Shown here in pieces: positions 18,914 to 29,609 of a stretch of 64,000 nt of DNA. Source of the DNA: Mycobacterium vicinigordonae (GTDB lineage: Bacteria > Actinomycetota > Actinomycetes > Mycobacteriales > Mycobacteriaceae). The stretch lies in the NCBI RefSeq assembly GCF_013466425.1, contig NZ_CP059165.1, forward strand, positions 5,766,001-5,830,000, given 5' to 3'. Both the position numbers and the translations under genes were made by a program. The first letter of the stretch is position 1. Each line of letters starts with the position of its first letter. Below the pieces are notes generated by a model, which searched no databases, had not been told where the DNA came from, and was given only the letters and a program-made list of their open reading frames with translations.

Positions 18914-19989
18914 GCGGGCGGCCCGGAAGTACGACCCCGGATCAGTTCGGTCTGTAGCAGCTCGACGACGGGCAGACCGTTGCGGGGCGGCTTGAGCACC
19001 AACTCCCCCGCCCGCCGGCCCTTCTGCAGACTAGGTTGCGCGACCGTGGTCAGCCCACGCCCGAGCGCGTCCTGCACACCGTCGAAGCCGGTGACCGTCA
19101 TCTGGCCAGGCACGTAAATGCCATGTGCACGAAGGTAATCCATCGCCGACAGGGCCAGGATGTCCGCGGTACACAGCAGCGCGGTGATACGCGGATTGGC
19201 CTCAAGCGCCACCTTGGCCGCGTCCCCGCCCGACGTCGGCAGATGCTCGTCGCTTTCCACCACGGTCAGCGACTCCGGGTCGACGCCGGCGCCCGCCATC
19301 GCCTCCCAGACACCGACGATGCGCTCCCGCTGCACGTCGAACGTCGGGGAGCTAAGCCGCTCGGCGTCCACCAATCCCTGCCGCCGGTCCCGGCCCAACC
19401 GCATGGTCAGCAGCCCGATCTCGCGGTGCCCCAGCCCCAGCACATATTCGGCGAGCTCGCGCATCGCGGCCCGGTCGTCGATGCCGACCCTGGACACCCC
19501 TGCTAGACCCACCGGCTGATCGACCACCACCACCGGCAGCCGCCGCTGCAACACCACCTGCAAATAGGGGTCGTCGTCGCGGACCGAATACACCACGAAG
19601 CCGTCCACCCCGGCGCCCAGGATGGCGGCGGTGCCGTCCTCGATGCTGCGATTGGGCCCGACAGCCACGAGCAGCAGGCCCTGCCCCAGTTCTTCGCACG
19701 ACTGCGCCACTCCCGCAACGAAATCCCGTGCCGCCGGATCGCTGAACGAGTAGGTGAGCGCCTCGGTCATCACCAGACCGACGGCACCGGCCTTGCGGGT
19801 GCGCAACGACCGCGCCACCGGGTCGGGACCCGCGTAGCCCAGCCGCTTGGCGGTGTCCAGCACCCGCTCACGAAGTTCGGGCGAGAGCTGATCCGGCCGG
19901 TTGAAGGCGTTCGAGATCGTGGTACGCGACACCTTGAGCTCCGCCGCCAACGACGCCAGAGTCGCACGCCTGCGTGGTGTGGGACTCAC
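18910..19989 (-). CDS. LacI-family transcriptional regulator
   Basis: A 359-residue LacI-type regulator at the place of Rv3575c. The N-terminal helix-turn-helix covers about residues 9-30 (TLASLAAELKVSRTTISNAF) followed by the hinge helix DPVARSLRTRKAG. The rest is a periplasmic-binding-protein-like domain (AVGLVMTEALTY, GLLLVAVGPNRS). The effector is unknown. It is convergent with kstR. The gene to its right (zinc ABC operon) is divergent, but that promoter carries a Zur-like box rather than an obvious LacI palindrome. Confidence 0.9.
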   Translation of the reverse strand: MSPTPRRRATLASLAAELKVSRTTISNAFNRPDQLSPELRERVLDTAKRLGYAGPDPVARSLRTRKAGAVGLVMTEALTYSFSDPAARDFVAGVAQSCEELGQGLLLVAVGPNRSIEDGTAAILGAGVDGFVVYSVRDDDPYLQVVLQRRLPVVVVDQPVGLAGVSRVGIDDRAAMRELAEYVLGLGHREIGLLTMRLGRDRRQGLVDAERLSSPTFDVQRERIVGVWEAMAGAGVDPESLTVVESDEHLPTSGGDAAKVALEANPRITALLCTADILALSAMDYLRAHGIYVPGQMTVTGFDGVQDALGRGLTTVAQPSLQKGRRAGELVLKPPRNGLPVVELLQTELIRGRTSGPPA

Positions 19990-20049
19990 GTTCGGTGAGG
20001 CTACCGGGCGTTGTGCTGCTGTTCACACCGGACGACACCGCCGACTTTC

Positions 20050-20070
20050 TAATGGAAACGATTTTCATTA
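20050..20070. promoter_or_regulatory. Zur-box-like palindrome before zinc ABC operon
   Basis: The core ATGGAAACGATTTTCAT (20052-20068) is symmetrical. The 21-base site fits the mycobacterial Zur pattern TNNTGAWAATNATTWTCANNA at 19 positions (known from M. tuberculosis). It ends 42 bases before the substrate-binding-protein gene. Confidence 0.75.
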
Positions 20071-20112
20071 GTATGGTAAGTCGGCTTCCCGGTCCGCTGA
20101 AAGGACACCCAG

Positions 20113-21027
20113 GTGCGAATGAGCTGGCGCAGACTGCTGCGCGTCGGCGTTCCCGCGTTTGGCTCCTGCCTGCTGGCCGCGACCGCCCTGAGCGGCTGTG
20201 GGAGCAGCGGTCCTTCCCACCCGGGTGCCGTTGCGGTGGTGGCATCCACCGAGGTGTGGGGCAGCGTGGCACGCGCCGTTGCCGGCGACCACATCGCCGT
20301 CAAGTCCATCCTCACCGGCGCGGGTACCGACCCACACTCCTACCAGGCCACTCCAGCCGATGCGGCCGCCCTGGCCGACGCCGACCTGGTGGTCTACAAC
20401 GGCGGCGGCTACGACCCCTGGGTGGACCGAGTGCTCGCCGGCCACAACGACATTCAGGTAGTAGACGCCTACAGCTACCTGGGACCACACTCCGGGAGAC
20501 CCGACGAGCACGTCTTCTACAACCTCGGCGTCGCCAAGGCGGTGGCCACCGAGATCGCCGAACGACTGGCGGTCATCGACCCTGAGCACGGCATGGACTA
20601 TCGCGCCAACGCGGCCACCTTCGGACAGGGCGCCGACGCGATCGCCAACGCCGAACGCGCGATCGCCGCCAACTACCCCGCCGCCGGGGTGATCGCGACG
20701 GAGCCCGTCGTGCATTACCTGCTGGATGCAGCTGGACTGATCGACCGCACCCCGGTTGCCTTCACCGTCGCCAACGAGAACGACAACGATCCCGCCCCCG
20801 CCGACCTCGCGTCGGTACTCGACCTAATCAACCGCAGGCAGGTCGCGGCGCTGCTGGTCAACCCGCAGACCGCAACCGCAACCACCGCCGACCTGCAGGC
20901 CGCCGCCCGCCGGTCCGGGGTGCCGGTGACCGAGGTGTCCGAGACCCTGCCCAATGGTTCCGACTACCTGACCTGGCAACGCGACACCGTCAACCAGCTG
21001 GCGGCCGCGCTGCGGTCGGCCCGCTGA
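20113..21027 (+). CDS. Zinc ABC transporter substrate-binding lipoprotein (ZnuA/TroA family)
   Basis: A 304-residue metal-binding protein. The signal peptide ends in a lipobox (LSGC near residue 29), so it is membrane-anchored. The cluster A-1 metal-binding fold is seen in VVASTEVWGSVARAVAGDHI, TDPHSYQATPADAAALADAD (metal-ligand His) and VVYNGGGYDPWVDRVL. There is no long histidine loop. GTG 20113 and ATG 20119 are both possible starts. It heads a three-gene operon with its ATPase 10 bases away. The Zur-like box makes zinc the likely substrate and zinc shortage the likely inducer. This operon is not present here in the M. tuberculosis layout. Confidence 0.88.
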   Translation: MRMSWRRLLRVGVPAFGSCLLAATALSGCGSSGPSHPGAVAVVASTEVWGSVARAVAGDHIAVKSILTGAGTDPHSYQATPADAAALADADLVVYNGGGYDPWVDRVLAGHNDIQVVDAYSYLGPHSGRPDEHVFYNLGVAKAVATEIAERLAVIDPEHGMDYRANAATFGQGADAIANAERAIAANYPAAGVIATEPVVHYLLDAAGLIDRTPVAFTVANENDNDPAPADLASVLDLINRRQVAALLVNPQTATATTADLQAAARRSGVPVTEVSETLPNGSDYLTWQRDTVNQLAAALRSAR

Positions 21028-21037
21028 TCACCGCGCT

Positions 21038-21799
21038 ATGACTGCCGTCGCGTTGACCGGTGCCCGGCTGGCCTTCGGGACCCGCGTGCTATGGGAGCAT
21101 CTCGACCTGTCGGTGGCAGCCGGTGAGTTCATTGCGGTGTTGGGCCCCAACGGAACCGGTAAGACCTCACTGCTCAAGGTGCTGCTCGGTCAGCTGCGGC
21201 TCAACGCCGGCACGATGCGGGTACAAGGGCCGATAGGCTATGTGCCACAACATCATCCGATTGACCCGGACGTGATGGTGCGGGGGCGTGATCTGGTCAC
21301 GCTGGGGGTCGACGGGCAGCGCTGGGGAGCGGCGCCGCTGCGCCGGGCCGCCCGGACCCGCCGGCGCGAGGCAGTGCAAGGGGCGCTGCACCAGGTCAAC
21401 GGTGAGCCGCTGGCCGACGTGCGGGTTGGACTGATGTCCGGCGGCGAGCTACAGCGGGTGCGCATCGCTCAGGCGCTGGTCAGCAACCCGACGCTGTTGC
21501 TGTGCGACGAGCCGCTGCTGACTCTCGACCCAGCCAACGCCCGGCTCATCGCCGATCTGATCGACCGCCGCCGGCGCGAAGCCGGAACTGCGGTCATCGT
21601 GGTCACCCACGAGGTCAACACGCTGCTCCCCTACGTCGACCGGGTGCTCTACCTGGTCGACGGGCGCTTCCGGATCGGCACCGTCGAGCAGGTGATGACC
21701 AGCGAGACGCTTTCGATGCTGTACCGATCCGACATCCAGGTGGTGCGGGTCCAGGACAACTACATCCTGGTCGGCGGGCCACCCGAGCAGGGCCGATGA
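21038..21799 (+). CDS. Zinc ABC transporter ATP-binding protein
   Basis: A 253-residue ABC ATPase with Walker A GPNGTGKTS (about residues 34-42), Q-loop in IGYVPQHHP, signature MSGGELQR, Walker B LLLCDEP and the switch His in VVTHEVN. It belongs to the ZnuC/MntB-like metal branch and powers the importer formed with the neighbouring permease. Its stop overlaps the permease start as ATGA. The second residue after the Walker B Glu region (DEPLLTLD) is slightly unusual in having LLTLD where many have TNHLD or MAGLD, but the catalytic residues are intact. Confidence 0.9.
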   Translation: MTAVALTGARLAFGTRVLWEHLDLSVAAGEFIAVLGPNGTGKTSLLKVLLGQLRLNAGTMRVQGPIGYVPQHHPIDPDVMVRGRDLVTLGVDGQRWGAAPLRRAARTRRREAVQGALHQVNGEPLADVRVGLMSGGELQRVRIAQALVSNPTLLLCDEPLLTLDPANARLIADLIDRRRREAGTAVIVVTHEVNTLLPYVDRVLYLVDGRFRIGTVEQVMTSETLSMLYRSDIQVVRVQDNYILVGGPPEQGR

Positions 21800-22662
21800 A
21801 CGACCGGCTCGCCGACATGCTCGGTCACCTGTTTGCCTTCGACCTCACCGCGCATCTGCTGCGACACGACTTCGTTCAGCAGGCCCTGGTGGCGGCCGCG
21901 CTGCTGGGGTTGGTGTCCGGATTGATCGGTCCGTTCATCGTGATGCGGCAGATGTCGTTCGCCGTGCACGGTTCGGCGGAATTGTCTTTGACCGGAGCGG
22001 CATTCGCGTTGCTGACCGGCTTCGGGGTGGGAATGGGGGCACTGGCCGGCAGTGCGTTGGCCGCAGTCTTGTTCGGCGTCCTCGGCCGACGGGACCGCGA
22101 GCGCGACTCGGTGATAGGTGTGGTGCTGGCATTCGGGCTGGGGCTGGCAGTGCTGTTCATCCACCTCTACCCCGGCCGCAGCGGAACCAGTTTCGCGCTG
22201 CTGACCGGCCAGATCGTCGGGGTGGGTTATTCCGGACTGACCATGCTGGCAGTGGTGTGCGTATTGGTGATCGCCGTGCTGGTGAGCTGTTACCGCCCAC
22301 TGCTGTTCGCCACCGTCGACCCGGACGTGGCAGCGGCGCGCGGAGTGCCGACGCGCGCACTGGGCATCGTGTTCGCCGCGCTGGTCGGGGTGGTCGCCGC
22401 CCAGGCCGTGCAGATCGTCGGGGCGCTGCTGGTGATGTCATTGCTGATCACCCCGGCCGCCGCGGCCACCCGGGTAGTGTCCGCTCCGGTGGCGGCCATC
22501 GTCATCTCGACAATTTTCGCCGAGGTCGCAGCGGTGGGGGGAATCGTGCTGTCACTGGCGCCGGGAGTCCCGGTCTCGGTGTTCGTGGCCACCATCTCGT
22601 TCATGATTTACCTTGTTTGCTGGCTACTCGGGCGACATCGCCGGGGCCAGCGCATAAGCTGA
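21796..22662 (+). CDS. Zinc ABC transporter permease (ZnuB family)
   Basis: A 288-residue ABC-3 family permease with eight or nine hydrophobic helices. Family marks are GLIGPFIVMRQMSFAVHG (about 38-55), ARGVPTRALGIVFAALVG and QIVGALLVMSLLITPAAAA (about 208-226). Start is ATG 21796, coupled to the ATPase stop. It should form the homodimeric membrane channel of the zinc importer. A 36-base gap separates its stop from the lppH start, so read-through into lppH is possible. Confidence 0.9.
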   Translation: MNDRLADMLGHLFAFDLTAHLLRHDFVQQALVAAALLGLVSGLIGPFIVMRQMSFAVHGSAELSLTGAAFALLTGFGVGMGALAGSALAAVLFGVLGRRDRERDSVIGVVLAFGLGLAVLFIHLYPGRSGTSFALLTGQIVGVGYSGLTMLAVVCVLVIAVLVSCYRPLLFATVDPDVAAARGVPTRALGIVFAALVGVVAAQAVQIVGALLVMSLLITPAAAATRVVSAPVAAIVISTIFAEVAAVGGIVLSLAPGVPVSVFVATISFMIYLVCWLLGRHRRGQRIS

Positions 22663-22698
22663 TGAACGCCCGGGTTGTGGAGGTGGGGAAGGGGAACG

Positions 22699-23412
22699 AT
22701 GCGCCAGCAGATCGCCGCAGTGACCGCATTAGCCGGTGCGTGCGTGTTCCTTGCCGCCTGCACGAACATCGTCGACGGTAAGGCCGCGCCGGGCGCGAAG
22801 GCCGGGCTGGCAAATCAAGTCGAAATTCCGGTCGGTTCGCTGGACAACGTCTTGCTGGACACCAGCCAAATCAACACCGCGGTGGGTGCGACCTCGATGA
22901 AGGTGTGGTTCAGCGCCAAGGTCATGTGGGACTGGAGTAAGAACGTGACCGACATCGGCTGTCTGGCGATCGACGGTGCCGCACAGGAAAAGGTGTACTC
23001 CGGCACCGGCTGGACGTCGATCCGCGGACAACGCCTCGACGACAGCCCCGACAACAGCACCAATCGCTCGCATCTCGCGATCCAGGCCGTCGTCGCTTTC
23101 CCGAAGGCCGCCGACGCCAACAACTTCTACAACAATTCGGTCCAGAGCTGGAAATCCTGTTCCAATCGTCAATACAGCGACGTCAACAGCAGCGGGCACG
23201 AAACCGTCTGGGCGGTGAGCGCCGCCAGCAGCGACAACGGCATGCTGAGTTCCGAGCAGGTGGAACAGGGCGGTAACGGCTGGGGCTGCCAGCGTGCCCT
23301 GACAGTCCGCAGTAACGTCGCGATCGACGTGATGACGTGCAAGGGCAACGCGAATAGCAACCCCGCGGTCGACATTGCCAACCAAATCGCCGGCAGGATC
23401 GCCAAGCTGTAG
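22699..23412 (+). CDS. lppH: LppH-like sensor-domain lipoprotein
   Basis: A 237-residue lipoprotein. MRQQIAAVTALAGACVFLAAC gives a signal peptide with lipobox LAAC. The rest matches the PknH-C/sensor-like family: a conserved beta-alpha domain with cysteines in DIGCLAI, WKSCSNRQ, GWGCQRAL and MTCKGN, positions compatible with two disulfides. Start ATG 22699 was chosen because GGGGAAGGGG precedes it and eight additional upstream residues (from 22675) would spoil the signal peptide. It corresponds in position to Rv3576. The extracellular domain of PknH is of the same fold; the ligand is unknown. Confidence 0.88.
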   Translation: MRQQIAAVTALAGACVFLAACTNIVDGKAAPGAKAGLANQVEIPVGSLDNVLLDTSQINTAVGATSMKVWFSAKVMWDWSKNVTDIGCLAIDGAAQEKVYSGTGWTSIRGQRLDDSPDNSTNRSHLAIQAVVAFPKAADANNFYNNSVQSWKSCSNRQYSDVNSSGHETVWAVSAASSDNGMLSSEQVEQGGNGWGCQRALTVRSNVAIDVMTCKGNANSNPAVDIANQIAGRIAKL

Positions 23413-23429
23413 ACGTCTAGGCTGGCGCA

Positions 23430-24188
23430 GTGACCCGCATCGACCTCAACGCGGACTTGGGTGAAGGATTTGGCGCCTGGCAACTCGGTGACGACGACGC
23501 CATGCTCGAGCTTGTCACCAGCGCCAATCTGGCCTGCGGCTTCCACGCCGGTGACCCGGCCGGGCTGCTCCGAGTATGCCGGTCGGCAGCCGAACGCGGC
23601 GTATCCATCGGTGCGCAGGTCGGCTACCGCGATCTTGCCGGATTCGGCAGAAGGTTCATCGACGTCGCGCCCGAGGACCTACTCGCCGACGTGGTGTACC
23701 AGATCGGCGCGTTGCGGGCACTCGCACAGGTTGCCGGCTCAGCAGTGCGCTATGTCAAACCTCATGGCGCACTTTATAACTCGATTGTGAGCCACCGGAA
23801 CCAGGCCGCGGCCGTCGCAGCGGCGGCGCATCAGGTGGACCCCTCGTTGCCGGTGGTTGGCATGACGGGATCGGTGTTCTTCGAAGAAGCCGACCGGCTC
23901 GGATTACGCACCGTCGCCGAAGCATTCGCCGACCGTGCCTATACACCCGACGGCCGGTTGGTCTCCCGCCGCGAACCGGGCGCGGTGTTGCACGATCCGG
24001 CGATGATCGCCGAGCGGGTATTGACAATGGTCACCTTGGGAGAGGTGGCGGCCGCCGACGGCACAACGGTCAAAGTTAACGTGGAATCGATTTGCGTGCA
24101 CGGTGATTCACCAGGCGCGGTACAGATTGCGGCCGCCGTACGCGACAGACTCGAATCCGCCGGCCTCGTTCTGAAAGCGTTCTGCTGA
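23430..24188 (+). CDS. pxpA: 5-oxoprolinase subunit A (LamB/YcsF family)
   Basis: A 252-residue LamB/YcsF protein with RIDLNADLGEGFG at residues 3-15, SANLACGFHAGDP and YVKPHGALYN, the signature stretches of PxpA. PxpABC hydrolyses 5-oxoproline to glutamate with ATP. No pxpB or pxpC lies next to it; the neighbour downstream (start overlapping as TGATG) is instead an MBL-fold protein, so the partners must be elsewhere or the role differs. The start is GTG 23430, 17 bases after lppH. Confidence 0.9.
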   Translation: MTRIDLNADLGEGFGAWQLGDDDAMLELVTSANLACGFHAGDPAGLLRVCRSAAERGVSIGAQVGYRDLAGFGRRFIDVAPEDLLADVVYQIGALRALAQVAGSAVRYVKPHGALYNSIVSHRNQAAAVAAAAHQVDPSLPVVGMTGSVFFEEADRLGLRTVAEAFADRAYTPDGRLVSRREPGAVLHDPAMIAERVLTMVTLGEVAAADGTTVKVNVESICVHGDSPGAVQIAAAVRDRLESAGLVLKAFC

Positions 24189-25117
24189 TGCGCCTCAAAC
24201 TGGGCCGCCCCAACCTAGCAAACTATGCAGAACGCTTCGACGTACCTGTTGCAGAACATGATTCGCCACTTTGCGCAACCTGGTTGGGGGTAGCCAGCCT
24301 GCTGCTCGACGACGGCGCTTCGGCACTGATGACCGACGGCTACTTCTCCCGCCCGGCACTGGCTCGGGTGGCGGTCGGCAAGGTCGCACCGTCGACGGCA
24401 CGGGTGGACGGTTGCCTGGCCCGGGCGAAAGTATCCCGGCTGGCCGCAGTGATTCCCGTCCACACCCACATCGACCATGTCATGGACTCCGCCCTGGTGG
24501 CCGAACGCACGGATGCTCAGCTGGTCGGTGGCGAGTCGGCCGCCAATATCGGCCGGGGACACGGACTTTCCGAGGACAGGCTCGTCGTCGCAGTCTCTGG
24601 CGAGCCAATAAATCTGGGCGCGTTCGAGGTTACGTTGATCGAGTCCCATCACTGTCCGCCCGACCGATTTCCGGGCGTCATCGACGCGCCGGTGGTGCCG
24701 CCGGTGCGGGCGTCCGCGTACCGCTGCGGCGAAGCGTGGTCCACACTGATCCTGCACCGCCCCTCCGGCCGGCGGGTGTTGATCCAAGGCAGTGCTGGAT
24801 ACGTCCCTGGAGCGCTGCGGGGCAGGCGTGCCGACGTCGTCTACCTGAGCGTGGGCCAACTGGGTGTCCAGCCGCGGTCGTATCTCGTCGATTACTGGAA
24901 CGAGACGGTCCGCGCCGTGGGGGCCCGGTGCGTCGTCCTCATCCACTGGGACGATTTCTTCCGCCCACTGTCAAAGCCGTTGCGGGCCTTGCCGTATGCC
25001 GGTGACGACTTGAACGTCTCGGTCCAGGTGCTCGACGAATTAGCTGCGCAAGACGGAATCGCCGTGCACCTGCCTACGTTATGGCGACGCGAGGATCCCT
25101 GGGTTCAGCCGGGCTGA
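24188..25117 (+). CDS. MBL-fold metallo-hydrolase
   Basis: A 309-residue protein of the metallo-beta-lactamase fold. The metal motif appears as HTHIDHVMD (about residues 95-103), with further candidate ligands in ESHHCPP and IHWDDF. It has no signal peptide. The start overlaps the pxpA stop, so the two are translated together. The position recalls the M. tuberculosis Rv3577 region, but arsB2 (Rv3578), which follows there, is absent here; 102 bases lie before the convergent rlmB. Specific substrate unknown. Confidence 0.8.
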   Translation: MRLKLGRPNLANYAERFDVPVAEHDSPLCATWLGVASLLLDDGASALMTDGYFSRPALARVAVGKVAPSTARVDGCLARAKVSRLAAVIPVHTHIDHVMDSALVAERTDAQLVGGESAANIGRGHGLSEDRLVVAVSGEPINLGAFEVTLIESHHCPPDRFPGVIDAPVVPPVRASAYRCGEAWSTLILHRPSGRRVLIQGSAGYVPGALRGRRADVVYLSVGQLGVQPRSYLVDYWNETVRAVGARCVVLIHWDDFFRPLSKPLRALPYAGDDLNVSVQVLDELAAQDGIAVHLPTLWRREDPWVQPG

Positions 25118-25219
25118 CCGCGGTGACTCGCGCTCGGATGGGAGCCGCAGCAACCACCTTCGATGTAGGACCGCACCGCCTTGAGTTGCCTCCAGTACGG
25201 GAGCGGATGCTTCGGTGGG

Positions 25220-26149
25220 TTAGCGCCTGCGCTGGCGCGCGATTTCGGCGAGTACCACCCCGGCGGCCACGGCGGCGTTCAGCGACTCGGTCTGACCGGC
25301 CATCGGGATGGACACCACCTCGTCGCAGGTCTGGCGTACCAGGCGGGATAGGCCTTTGCCCTCCGAACCGACCACTACCACGATCGGGTCGCTGCCGTCG
25401 AGATCGTCGAGCACCGTGTCACCCTCGGCATCCAGGCCGACCACCCGAAGCCCACGGTCGGCCCAATCCTTCAGCGTCCTGGTCAGATTGGTCGCCCGGG
25501 CTACCGGGATCCGCGCTGCCGCCCCGGCGCTGGTGCGCCAGGCCACCGCCGTCACCGAGGCCGACCTCCGTTGCGGAATGACCACGCCGTGTCCACCAAA
25601 AGCCGCGACTGACCGCACGATCGCACCCAGGTTGCGCGGGTCGGAGATGTTGTCCAGCGCGACCAACATTGCGGGCGGCGATGCAATGGCGGTCGCAACC
25701 AGGTCGTCGGGATGGGCGTAGTTGTAAGGCGGCACCTGTAACGCGATGCCCTGGTGCAGATGATTGGCCGTCATCCGATCCAGGTCGCCCCGTGGCACCT
25801 CCAGGATTGGGATACCGGAATCGGCTGCCCGAGAGACGGATTCGGTAAGTCGCTCATCGGCCTCGGTACCCAACGCAACGTAGAGTGCGGTCGCCGGAAC
25901 CCCGGCCCGCAGGCATTCCAGCACCGGGTTACGACCGAGCACGGTCTCGGCTTCGTCGACCCGCTTGGATGAGCGCGTCGGCGCGGGCTTGGACCGTTTG
26001 GCGGCCGGATGGTTGGGCCGCATATGCGCCGGCGGTGTGGGACCACGGCCTTCCAGGGCGCGGCGCCGCTGGCCACCCGAACCGACGGTCGGCCCTTTCT
26101 TGCTGCCGGACTTACGGATTGCCCCCCGGCGCTGCGAGTTGCCGGCCAT
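25220..26149 (-). CDS. rlmB: 23S rRNA (guanosine-2'-O)-methyltransferase RlmB
   Basis: A 309-residue SpoU-family RNA 2'-O-methyltransferase. A basic, disordered N-terminus of about 65 residues precedes the substrate-binding domain ([20 protein letters not shown]) and the knotted SPOUT domain with motifs [32 protein letters not shown] and [19 protein letters not shown]. It methylates a guanosine in the peptidyl-transferase-facing helix of 23S rRNA by family. It begins directly at the end of cysS with no gap, and the two are one transcript. Confidence 0.93.
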   Translation of the reverse strand: MAGNSQRRGAIRKSGSKKGPTVGSGGQRRRALEGRGPTPPAHMRPNHPAAKRSKPAPTRSSKRVDEAETVLGRNPVLECLRAGVPATALYVALGTEADERLTESVSRAADSGIPILEVPRGDLDRMTANHLHQGIALQVPPYNYAHPDDLVATAIASPPAMLVALDNISDPRNLGAIVRSVAAFGGHGVVIPQRRSASVTAVAWRTSAGAAARIPVARATNLTRTLKDWADRGLRVVGLDAEGDTVLDDLDGSDPIVVVVGSEGKGLSRLVRQTCDEVVSIPMAGQTESLNAAVAAGVVLAEIARQRRR

Positions 26150-27556
26150 CTATTTGCCGTCACCGCTTAGCGTCCACTGCGGCCCGTCTGCGGTGTCGGT
26201 TACCTCGATGCCGGCTTGCTTGAGCCGGTCCCGAATCTCGTCGGCCAACGCCCAGTTGCGCTCCGCACGAGCCTTCTGCCTGTTCTCCAACTCGGCCCGT
26301 ACCAGCACGTCCACCGCGGCCAGCGCGGCCAGTGTCTCGTCCTTGGATTCCCAGCGCTCGTCGAGCGGGTCACAGCCCAGAATGCCCATCATCGCGCGAA
26401 TCGAGGCCGCGCTGCGCAGGGCACCCTCATGGTCCCCGGCGTCCAGTGCGCGGTTTCCTTCGGCCCGGGTCTGGTGGATCTCGGCCAGTGCTGCCGGCAC
26501 AGCCAGGTCGTCATCCAGGGCCGCGGCGAATCGCGGCGTCCATTCCCCGGGGCACACCGCGCCCACCCGACTGCGCACCCGGTGCAGAAAATCCTCGACA
26601 CCGACGTAGGCGTTGACCGCGTCCTGCAGCGCTGTCTCGGTGAACTCCAGCATCGAGCGGTAGTGCGCGCTGCCCAGGTAGTAGCGCAGTTCGGCAGGAC
26701 GCACCCGTTGCAGCATTGCCGGAATGGCCACCACGTTGCCCAGCGACTTGCTCATCTTCTCGCCACCCATGGTCACCCAGCCGTTGTGCAACCAGAAGCG
26801 GGCGAACCCGTCCCCCGCCGCGCGGCTTTGGGCGATCTCATTCTCGTGGTGCGGGAAAATCAAATCCATTCCACCGCAATGGATATCGAACTCGGGGCCC
26901 AGATAGGTACGGGCCATCGCCGAGCATTCGATGTGCCAGCCCGGACGTCCACGGCCCCACGGCGACGGCCAGGACGGCTCGCCCGGCTTCTCGCCCTTCC
27001 ACAGGGTGAAGTCACGCTGGTCACGCTTGCCGGTGGCCACTCCCTCGCCCTGGTGGACGTCGTCGATCCGGTGCCCGGATAGCTGACCGTAGTCGGGATA
27101 GCTGAGGACGTCGAAGTAGACATCCCCGGCCGCAGCGTAGGCGTGACCGGTTTCGATCAGGCGTTGCATCAATTCGATCATCTGGGTGATGTGGCCGGTC
27201 GCCAGCGGTTCCGCTGAGGGGGGCAGCACATCCAGGGCGTCGTAGGCCGCGGTAAACGCCCGCTGATGGGTCGCGGCCCATTCCCACCACGGCCGGCCGG
27301 CCGCTGCCGCCTTGTTCAGGATCTTGTCGTCGATGTCGGTGACGTTGCGGATGAAGGCGACGTCATATCCGCGGGCCATCAGCCAGCGGCGCAGGATGTC
27401 GAACGCCACCCCGCTCCGGACGTGGCCGATGTGCGGTAGCCCCTGAGGGGTGGCGCCGCACTGATAGATCGAGACGTGCCCGGGCCGCAGCGGTTGAAAA
27501 TCGCGCACGGCGCCGGTCGCCGTGTCATGGAGCCGCAGGACAGCGCGATCGGTCAC
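26150..27556 (-). CDS. cysS: Cysteinyl-tRNA synthetase
   Basis: A 468-residue class I aminoacyl-tRNA synthetase. HIGH motif is HIGH in [12 protein letters not shown], zinc ligands are Cys in YQCGATP, Cys in HIECSAMA and His in PHHENE, and the KMSKS motif is [11 protein letters not shown]. The DALR-like helical domain occupies the C-terminus. Length agrees with CysS1. It charges tRNA-Cys in the cytoplasm. It lies between ispF and rlmB, all leftward and closely spaced. Confidence 0.97.
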   Translation of the reverse strand: MTDRAVLRLHDTATGAVRDFQPLRPGHVSIYQCGATPQGLPHIGHVRSGVAFDILRRWLMARGYDVAFIRNVTDIDDKILNKAAAAGRPWWEWAATHQRAFTAAYDALDVLPPSAEPLATGHITQMIELMQRLIETGHAYAAAGDVYFDVLSYPDYGQLSGHRIDDVHQGEGVATGKRDQRDFTLWKGEKPGEPSWPSPWGRGRPGWHIECSAMARTYLGPEFDIHCGGMDLIFPHHENEIAQSRAAGDGFARFWLHNGWVTMGGEKMSKSLGNVVAIPAMLQRVRPAELRYYLGSAHYRSMLEFTETALQDAVNAYVGVEDFLHRVRSRVGAVCPGEWTPRFAAALDDDLAVPAALAEIHQTRAEGNRALDAGDHEGALRSAASIRAMMGILGCDPLDERWESKDETLAALAAVDVLVRAELENRQKARAERNWALADEIRDRLKQAGIEVTDTADGPQWTLSGDGK

Positions 27557-27593
27557 GACGTGCCAGCTTACTGCCTAGGCCCGGCGGCACGAT

Positions 27594-28073
27594 TCAGCGG
27601 AGCGGTATCACCATCGCGGTCGCAATGGCTGCCAGGCCCTCGCCACGCCCGGTGAGACCCAACCCGTCGGTGGTAGTGGCCGCCACCGATACCGGCGCGT
27701 TAAGCAGTCGGGACAGCACCGCCTGAGCCTCCAATCGGCGCCAACTGATCTTCGGACGGTTGCCGATCACCTGCACCGCCGCATTGCCCACCCGGTATCC
27801 CTCCGCAGCCAGCAGCTTGACCACGTGCCGCAGCATGTCGGCCCCGCTGACTCCCTGCCAGCGCGGATCGTCGACGCCGAATACCCCGCCGATGTCGCCG
27901 AGTCCGGCAGCCGAGAGCACCGCATCGCACAGCGCATGCACCGCCACGTCACCGTCGGAGTGGCCGGAGCACCCGTCGGCGCTCGGGAACAGCAGGCCCA
28001 CCAGCCAGCACGGCCGCCCGGGTTCGATCGGGTGAACGTCAACACCCAGGCCCACCCGAGGCTGCTGCATCAC
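27594..28073 (-). CDS. ispF: 2-C-methyl-D-erythritol 2,4-cyclodiphosphate synthase
   Basis: A 159-residue IspF of normal length. Metal ligands Asp12 and His14 ([10 protein letters not shown]) and His46 (GDVAVHAL) are present, as are the terminal [17 protein letters not shown] signature residues. It makes MEcPP in the non-mevalonate isoprenoid pathway. The start overlaps the ispD stop as ATGA, so steps 3 and 5 of the pathway are translated together. Confidence 0.97.
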   Translation of the reverse strand: MMQQPRVGLGVDVHPIEPGRPCWLVGLLFPSADGCSGHSDGDVAVHALCDAVLSAAGLGDIGGVFGVDDPRWQGVSGADMLRHVVKLLAAEGYRVGNAAVQVIGNRPKISWRRLEAQAVLSRLLNAPVSVAATTTDGLGLTGRGEGLAAIATAMVIPLR

Positions 28074-28762
28074 GGGCGCACTATCGACTTAGCCAGCAAC
28101 AAGTCGAGCTGGGTGGTGATCTTGAACGCCAACGGGTCGCCGTCGACTACCTGGATCTGACCGCCGATCTGCTCCACCAGCGCTGCGTCGTCGGTGAAAT
28201 CGGTGGCCCCCGTCCGCGCCAGGGCCTGTTGATACGCGCGCAACAGCACGTCGGTGGCGAAGCCCTGGGGCGTCTGCACCGCCCGCAACCCGGCCCGTTC
28301 GGGCGTACCCAGCACCACCCCGTTGGCGTCCACGGCTTTGACGGTGTCCGCGAGGGGCAACCCCGGCACGACGGCGTCGTGGCCTGCCCGCAGCGCCTCG
28401 ACCACGCGCACGATCAACGACGGAGGCGTCAGCGCGCGCGCCGCGTCGTGTACCAGTACGAACTGTGGACGCGGTTCGGAAATCGCCGACAGCGCCAGCT
28501 TCACCGATTCGGTACGACTAGGACCACCGGCGACGATTGTGGCGGAATGGCCGAGTATCAATTTGGCTTCATCGGTGCGGTCGGGGGGCACCGCGACGAT
28601 CACATCGTCAACTACGCCCGACGCCTTCAGGCCCGCGACGGCCCGCTCGACCAGCGACTGCCCCTCGAGTTGATAGAACGCCTTGGCCACCCCCGCAGCC
28701 AACCGTTCACCCGACCCCGCGGCCGGAACAACCGCAACAGCGTTTCCGCTGCCCGCGCTCAC
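28070..28762 (-). CDS. ispD: 2-C-methyl-D-erythritol 4-phosphate cytidylyltransferase
   Basis: A 230-residue nucleotidyltransferase with [19 protein letters not shown] (CTP-binding loop, residues about 11-29), [11 protein letters not shown] and the C-terminal [15 protein letters not shown]. It joins CTP and MEP in the MEP isoprenoid pathway. It is 17 bases downstream of carD and overlaps ispF, so its expression is tied to the carD transcript. Confidence 0.97.
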   Translation of the reverse strand: MSAGSGNAVAVVPAAGSGERLAAGVAKAFYQLEGQSLVERAVAGLKASGVVDDVIVAVPPDRTDEAKLILGHSATIVAGGPSRTESVKLALSAISEPRPQFVLVHDAARALTPPSLIVRVVEALRAGHDAVVPGLPLADTVKAVDANGVVLGTPERAGLRAVQTPQGFATDVLLRAYQQALARTGATDFTDDAALVEQIGGQIQVVDGDPLAFKITTQLDLLLAKSIVRP

Positions 28763-28779
28763 TCAGAGCCCCGGGCTAT

Positions 28780-29609
<830 letters not shown>

